Below, piece by piece: positions 13,418 through 15,854 of a stretch of DNA of 15,854 nucleotides. The stretch is from CAZEQD01 sp964514305 (lineage in GTDB: Bacteria; Acidobacteriota; Aminicenantia; Aminicenantales; Aminicenantaceae): contig CAZEQD010000048.1 of assembly GCA_964514305.1 (NCBI GenBank), positions 1-15,854 on the forward strand, given 5' to 3'. The notes under the pieces were generated by a model, which saw only the letters and a program-made list of their open reading frames with translations, searched no databases and was not told the DNA's origin. A program made the translations under genes and the position numbers. Every line of letters begins with the position of its first letter. The first letter of the stretch is position 1.

Positions 13418-14083
13418 ATGAAAAAATCAATAAGATCAATGTTATATGTGTTATTAGCGGCTGTATTTTTCGTCTTTTTATCTTCTGCCCAAACAGCCCC
13501 AACTAAAATCCCCAAAGCCCAACTGCCTGTCCTGACTACTTCGGCCGGCCAGAGTCCAGATGTGGAAACATTAAATATTGTTCTCGAAGAGGCAAAAATA
13601 GGCTATGATTACTGTGATGTGCCAACAGTAGCTATGATTGAGGCTGGAGTTGGTTTAGCCGGGAAAAAATCCGGCCCTGGCTTCCATGTCGAAATTCATA
13701 CCGATTTAAACAAATTCCCAACTGGCACTCCTTACAAAACAATTATTTTTGCCATAGGAGCCAGCCTGAAAGGCATGGGTGCTTCGGGTCTAACCGTAGA
13801 AAGTGAAATCCAAAGACTGAAGAAAATTATTGATTACTGCCGCCAGCAGAAAATTTTTATTATTGCCGTTCATGTCGGCGGTACTTCCAAAAGAGGAGCC
13901 CCAGGCAGCGACAATGAAAAAATGATTGATACAGTAGCCCCCTGGGCTGACTATCTTATCGTCACCAAAGACAGCAATAAAGATGGACGGTTTACCAAAA
14001 TTGCCCAAGAAAAAGGAATTCCTTTAACCGAAGTTGAGTACGCTCTCAATTTGGTGGATATTTTCAATCAGATTTTTCAATGA
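13418..14083 (+). CDS. Secreted DUF6305-like protein
   Basis: The 221-residue precursor has a signal peptide (hydrophobic about 8-22, likely cleaved near SSAQ). The mature part has an alternating strand/helix pattern and glycine-rich turns that I associate with the DUF6305 family: LPVLTTSAGQSPD (36-48), IGASLKGMGASG (113-124), AVHVGGTSKRG (150-160), APWADYLIV (174-182) and GIPLTEVE (200-207). These turns look like ligand-contacting loops of a Rossmann-like fold, but no function is established to my knowledge and no catalytic set is apparent. AAGGAG (13401-13406) is 11 nt upstream of the ATG. A 3-codon frame (ATG at 13410) ends in a TGA overlapping this ATG. It is the last gene of the plus-strand group and may be a periplasmic partner of the permease. 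Confidence 0.75.
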   Translation: MKKSIRSMLYVLLAAVFFVFLSSAQTAPTKIPKAQLPVLTTSAGQSPDVETLNIVLEEAKIGYDYCDVPTVAMIEAGVGLAGKKSGPGFHVEIHTDLNKFPTGTPYKTIIFAIGASLKGMGASGLTVESEIQRLKKIIDYCRQQKIFIIAVHVGGTSKRGAPGSDNEKMIDTVAPWADYLIVTKDSNKDGRFTKIAQEKGIPLTEVEYALNLVDIFNQIFQ

Positions 14084-14098
14084 AGACAGCTCCGACCA

Positions 14099-14136
14099 GT
14101 CCGCAAAATAATTAATTGGCCCGCGGACAACGGGCC
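14099..14136. repeat. Two mutually exclusive hairpins in the convergent spacer
   Basis: GGCCCG (14118-14123) and CGGGCC (14131-14136) form a perfect 6-bp stem with a 7-nt loop. GTCCGC (14099-14104) and GCGGAC (14122-14127) form another perfect 6-bp stem that uses some of the same bases. The site lies between convergent genes and could act as a bidirectional transcription barrier, but neither orientation has a U tract. Confidence 0.45.
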
Positions 14137-14146
14137 CTAGACACAT

Positions 14147-14174
14147 ATTCTCATTTACGCTTCACAATTTACGC
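14147..14174. repeat. Heptamer repeat, TTTACGC type
   Basis: Units start at 14147, 14154, 14161 and 14168. TTTACGC is exact at 14154-14160 and 14168-14174, with TTCACAA between them in the same 7-bp phase. The sequence flavour differs from the GTTTAAA blocks but the organisation is the same. Confidence 0.5.
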
Positions 14175-14205
14175 ACCCATTAAGGATACCTAGCCCTAAA
14201 GCCTC

Positions 14206-14233
14206 TTTACTATTTACTTTTCACTTTATTAAG
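14206..14233. repeat. Heptamer repeat, TTTACTT type, overlapping a gene end
   Basis: Units start at 14206, 14213, 14220 and 14227 (TTTACTA, TTTACTT, then TTCACTT). The block covers the stop codon and last codons of the minus-strand tricorn-like gene, so the final NKVKSK and the TAG stop are written in repeat sequence. Confidence 0.5.
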
Positions 14234-15854
14234 AGCTAATTCAATAGCCTTCTCCAGTTGAGGATCTTGATTCTGAAGCTCATTATTTAAATCATTAATC
14301 ACAGTCACATCGGGTTTTACACCGCCGCTTGTTTCTAGATCTTTACCATCAAGCGTGAAACATCCCCAGAATGGCAATCGAAAAGAACCACCATTCATCA
14401 ACCTGACACTAGTAGTAAAAATAAGCCAGCCATAAGTAGTGTTGCCTACAATTGGACCTCTCTTTAAGGTTTTAAAACCGTTGGCAGTCATTTCGCCATC
14501 ACTTAAGGTCACTTCATTAACAACTAATATAACTGGCTTGGTGGTGAAACCGAAAGTAGACTGAACTGTCTCTGAGAGGCCTCTAATCCGCCACTTAGCA
14601 TAAACAGGTTTGGTTAAAGCCTGAAGTACACGATCATGAACATTGCCGCCGAAATTAAAGCGCAGATCCAAAATCAAAGCCTTTCGAGTCACAGCTTCTC
14701 TCTCCAACTCCTTGAGAAATCGTTCTAGATCTCGGCGACCCATAGCCCTCATATAAATATAGGCCACCTGGTCATTGGCTTTCTTTTTGACTAACTCTTT
14801 TCGGCTCTGAATCCATTCTTCTAATAAGAGGTTTTTCTCTTCTCTGGCTGAAATTGGTTTAAGGAAAATATCAATCTTTTTTTCTGCCTTTTGATCTTGG
14901 AAGGTCAACTTCAATCTTTTCCCTAGCTTGCCATTAAAATATCTCCAGATATTCTGAGAAGCCTGAAGATGTTTATCATCGACAGCTATCAGCTCATCCC
15001 CTGCCTTAACTTGATCCCGATAAAAATAGAGAGGTCCATCCTTGATAAGGCGCTTCAAGATAATCTTGTTGTTAATAAATTCCCAAATAGCTCCAACATG
15101 AGCACTCGGCTCTTCAATCTCCGTCTTCCTGGGGCCGTGAATGCCAGTATGGGAAGAATTCAAATAACCAATCATCTCGTTGGCATAATCATAAAAATCC
15201 TGATCTTCCCGGACCTGTTGAAGGACAGGCCGAAATTCTTCATAAATTTTATTCCAGTTTACTTGATGAAAGTCTGGATCATAGTAATAGTGCTGAAGAG
15301 TGTAATAAAGCTCAGCCAGCATCTGTTCGTAATCAGCAGTTTTATCAACCTGGATTTTAGTTTTAAAAGAAATTGGCTTAGTTGACTTAGCCTTGAGGTC
15401 AAGACGCCCGATTTTTCCCTGGCTCAGGTAATAGAGAAATTTGAAGTCTTGATCACTTTGAAGGTAGCTGGGATTTAAGATACCGGGCATAAAGGCCTCA
15501 AAAAGTCCTTGCTTTTTCTTTTTGAGGCTTGTTTTCCAGAGATGGCTGCGGCCGTCGATGTTAGAAACAAAATAGATAGTCTGGTCTTTAGGAATAAAAA
15601 CATATTCACCGTCGTTGCCGAGGGTATTAGTAACTTGTTCAGTCTGACGGTCTAAATTTTCCAGCTTAAATTGAATTTTCACAGCAGGCTTTTTTCCCTT
15701 TTTCTTTTCCTCGGCTTCTTTCTTCTCGATCTCGAACAATTTTTCGAATTTATCCTCATCAAATTCTGGCTTTTGGGGCTTTAACCAGACTCGATATAAA
15801 TCCCACTTGCCTGTAAATTCAGGAAAGCTATGGCCGTAGCGATTGGAAGTAAAA
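14210..15854 (-). CDS. Tricorn-like S41 family protease, N-terminus cut by the window edge
   Basis: The frame is open to the right edge of the window, so 547 C-terminal residues are visible; a TTG at 15739 is an internal Leu codon, not a start. Numbered from 15853, residues 1-160 are the end of a beta-propeller (SNRYGHSFPE at the edge, FVSNIDGRSHLWK later) with a Lys/Glu-rich insert. An S41 core follows, with a PDZ-like segment at about 245-335. Residues matching the tricorn tetrad are Ser234-His235 (NSSHTG), Ser451 (TLSDGEM, nucleophile) and Glu507 (GKDLETSGGVKPD). LDLRFNFGGN is a typical S41 strand. Tricorn-type proteases cut peptides into short oligomers that aminopeptidases finish. The signal peptide, if any, lies outside the window. 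It converges with the DUF6305-like gene. Confidence 0.9.
   Translation of the reverse strand, partial: FTSNRYGHSFPEFTGKWDLYRVWLKPQKPEFDEDKFEKLFEIEKKEAEEKKKGKKPAVKIQFKLENLDRQTEQVTNTLGNDGEYVFIPKDQTIYFVSNIDGRSHLWKTSLKKKKQGLFEAFMPGILNPSYLQSDQDFKFLYYLSQGKIGRLDLKAKSTKPISFKTKIQVDKTADYEQMLAELYYTLQHYYYDPDFHQVNWNKIYEEFRPVLQQVREDQDFYDYANEMIGYLNSSHTGIHGPRKTEIEEPSAHVGAIWEFINNKIILKRLIKDGPLYFYRDQVKAGDELIAVDDKHLQASQNIWRYFNGKLGKRLKLTFQDQKAEKKIDIFLKPISAREEKNLLLEEWIQSRKELVKKKANDQVAYIYMRAMGRRDLERFLKELEREAVTRKALILDLRFNFGGNVHDRVLQALTKPVYAKWRIRGLSETVQSTFGFTTKPVILVVNEVTLSDGEMTANGFKTLKRGPIVGNTTYGWLIFTTSVRLMNGGSFRLPFWGCFTLDGKDLETSGGVKPDVTVINDLNNELQNQDPQLEKAIELALNKVKSK

Noticed and set aside
14969..15385. 138-residue plus-strand frame inside the tricorn-like gene
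   Set aside because: It is antisense to a well-supported S41 protease with conserved catalytic blocks, so it is a shadow frame.

Overview
The window looks like a bacterial chromosome fragment from a metagenome-type assembly, with moderate-to-low GC and a run of exactly 100 Ns at 1976-2075. The gene set (five secreted or membrane-anchored peptidases of different classes, a tricorn-like S41 protease, a DUF1846/UPF0371 protein and a DUF6305-like protein) fits an anaerobic, peptide-degrading bacterium. Candidatus Aminicenantes (OP8) or a similar lineage is my best guess, but it is an inference from gene content and cannot be proved here.

Region 1 (1-1975, left of the gap): an intergenic leader with a near-consensus sigma70-type promoter (322-349) drives a complete DUF1846/UPF0371 gene (460-1974) whose stop codon lies one base before the N run. 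A possible start of a minus-strand gene leaves the left edge. Region 2 (2076-5562): AT-rich contig edge, then three minus-strand genes: a secreted S9 prolyl-oligopeptidase-type peptidase, a small exported NTF2-like protein, and a small membrane protein with an 11-glycine tail. Region 3 (5563-6069): a divergent intergenic region with a candidate extended -10 promoter beside a cluster of TTGAC/GTCAA motifs.

Region 4 (6070-14083): six plus-strand genes: a secreted M1-type metallopeptidase, a DctM/TRAP-large-subunit-like permease, a 50-residue membrane protein, an anchored M14/AspA-like metallohydrolase, a secreted C69 dipeptidase and a secreted DUF6305-like protein. The last five may form an operon-like group. 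Region 5 (14210-15854) is a convergent, window-truncated tricorn-like S41 protease on the minus strand.

Taken together, the peptidases could work outside the cytoplasmic membrane to break peptides into dipeptides and amino acids, with the permease importing a released anion or amino acid. The most unusual non-coding signal is a set of degenerate 7-bp repeats kept in strict heptad register. They fill the spacers around the permease, M14 and C69 genes (9834-9996, 11474-11573), and a second flavour occupies the convergent spacer and runs into the 3' end of the tricorn-like gene (14147-14233). I saw no tRNA, rRNA, CRISPR array or transposase.
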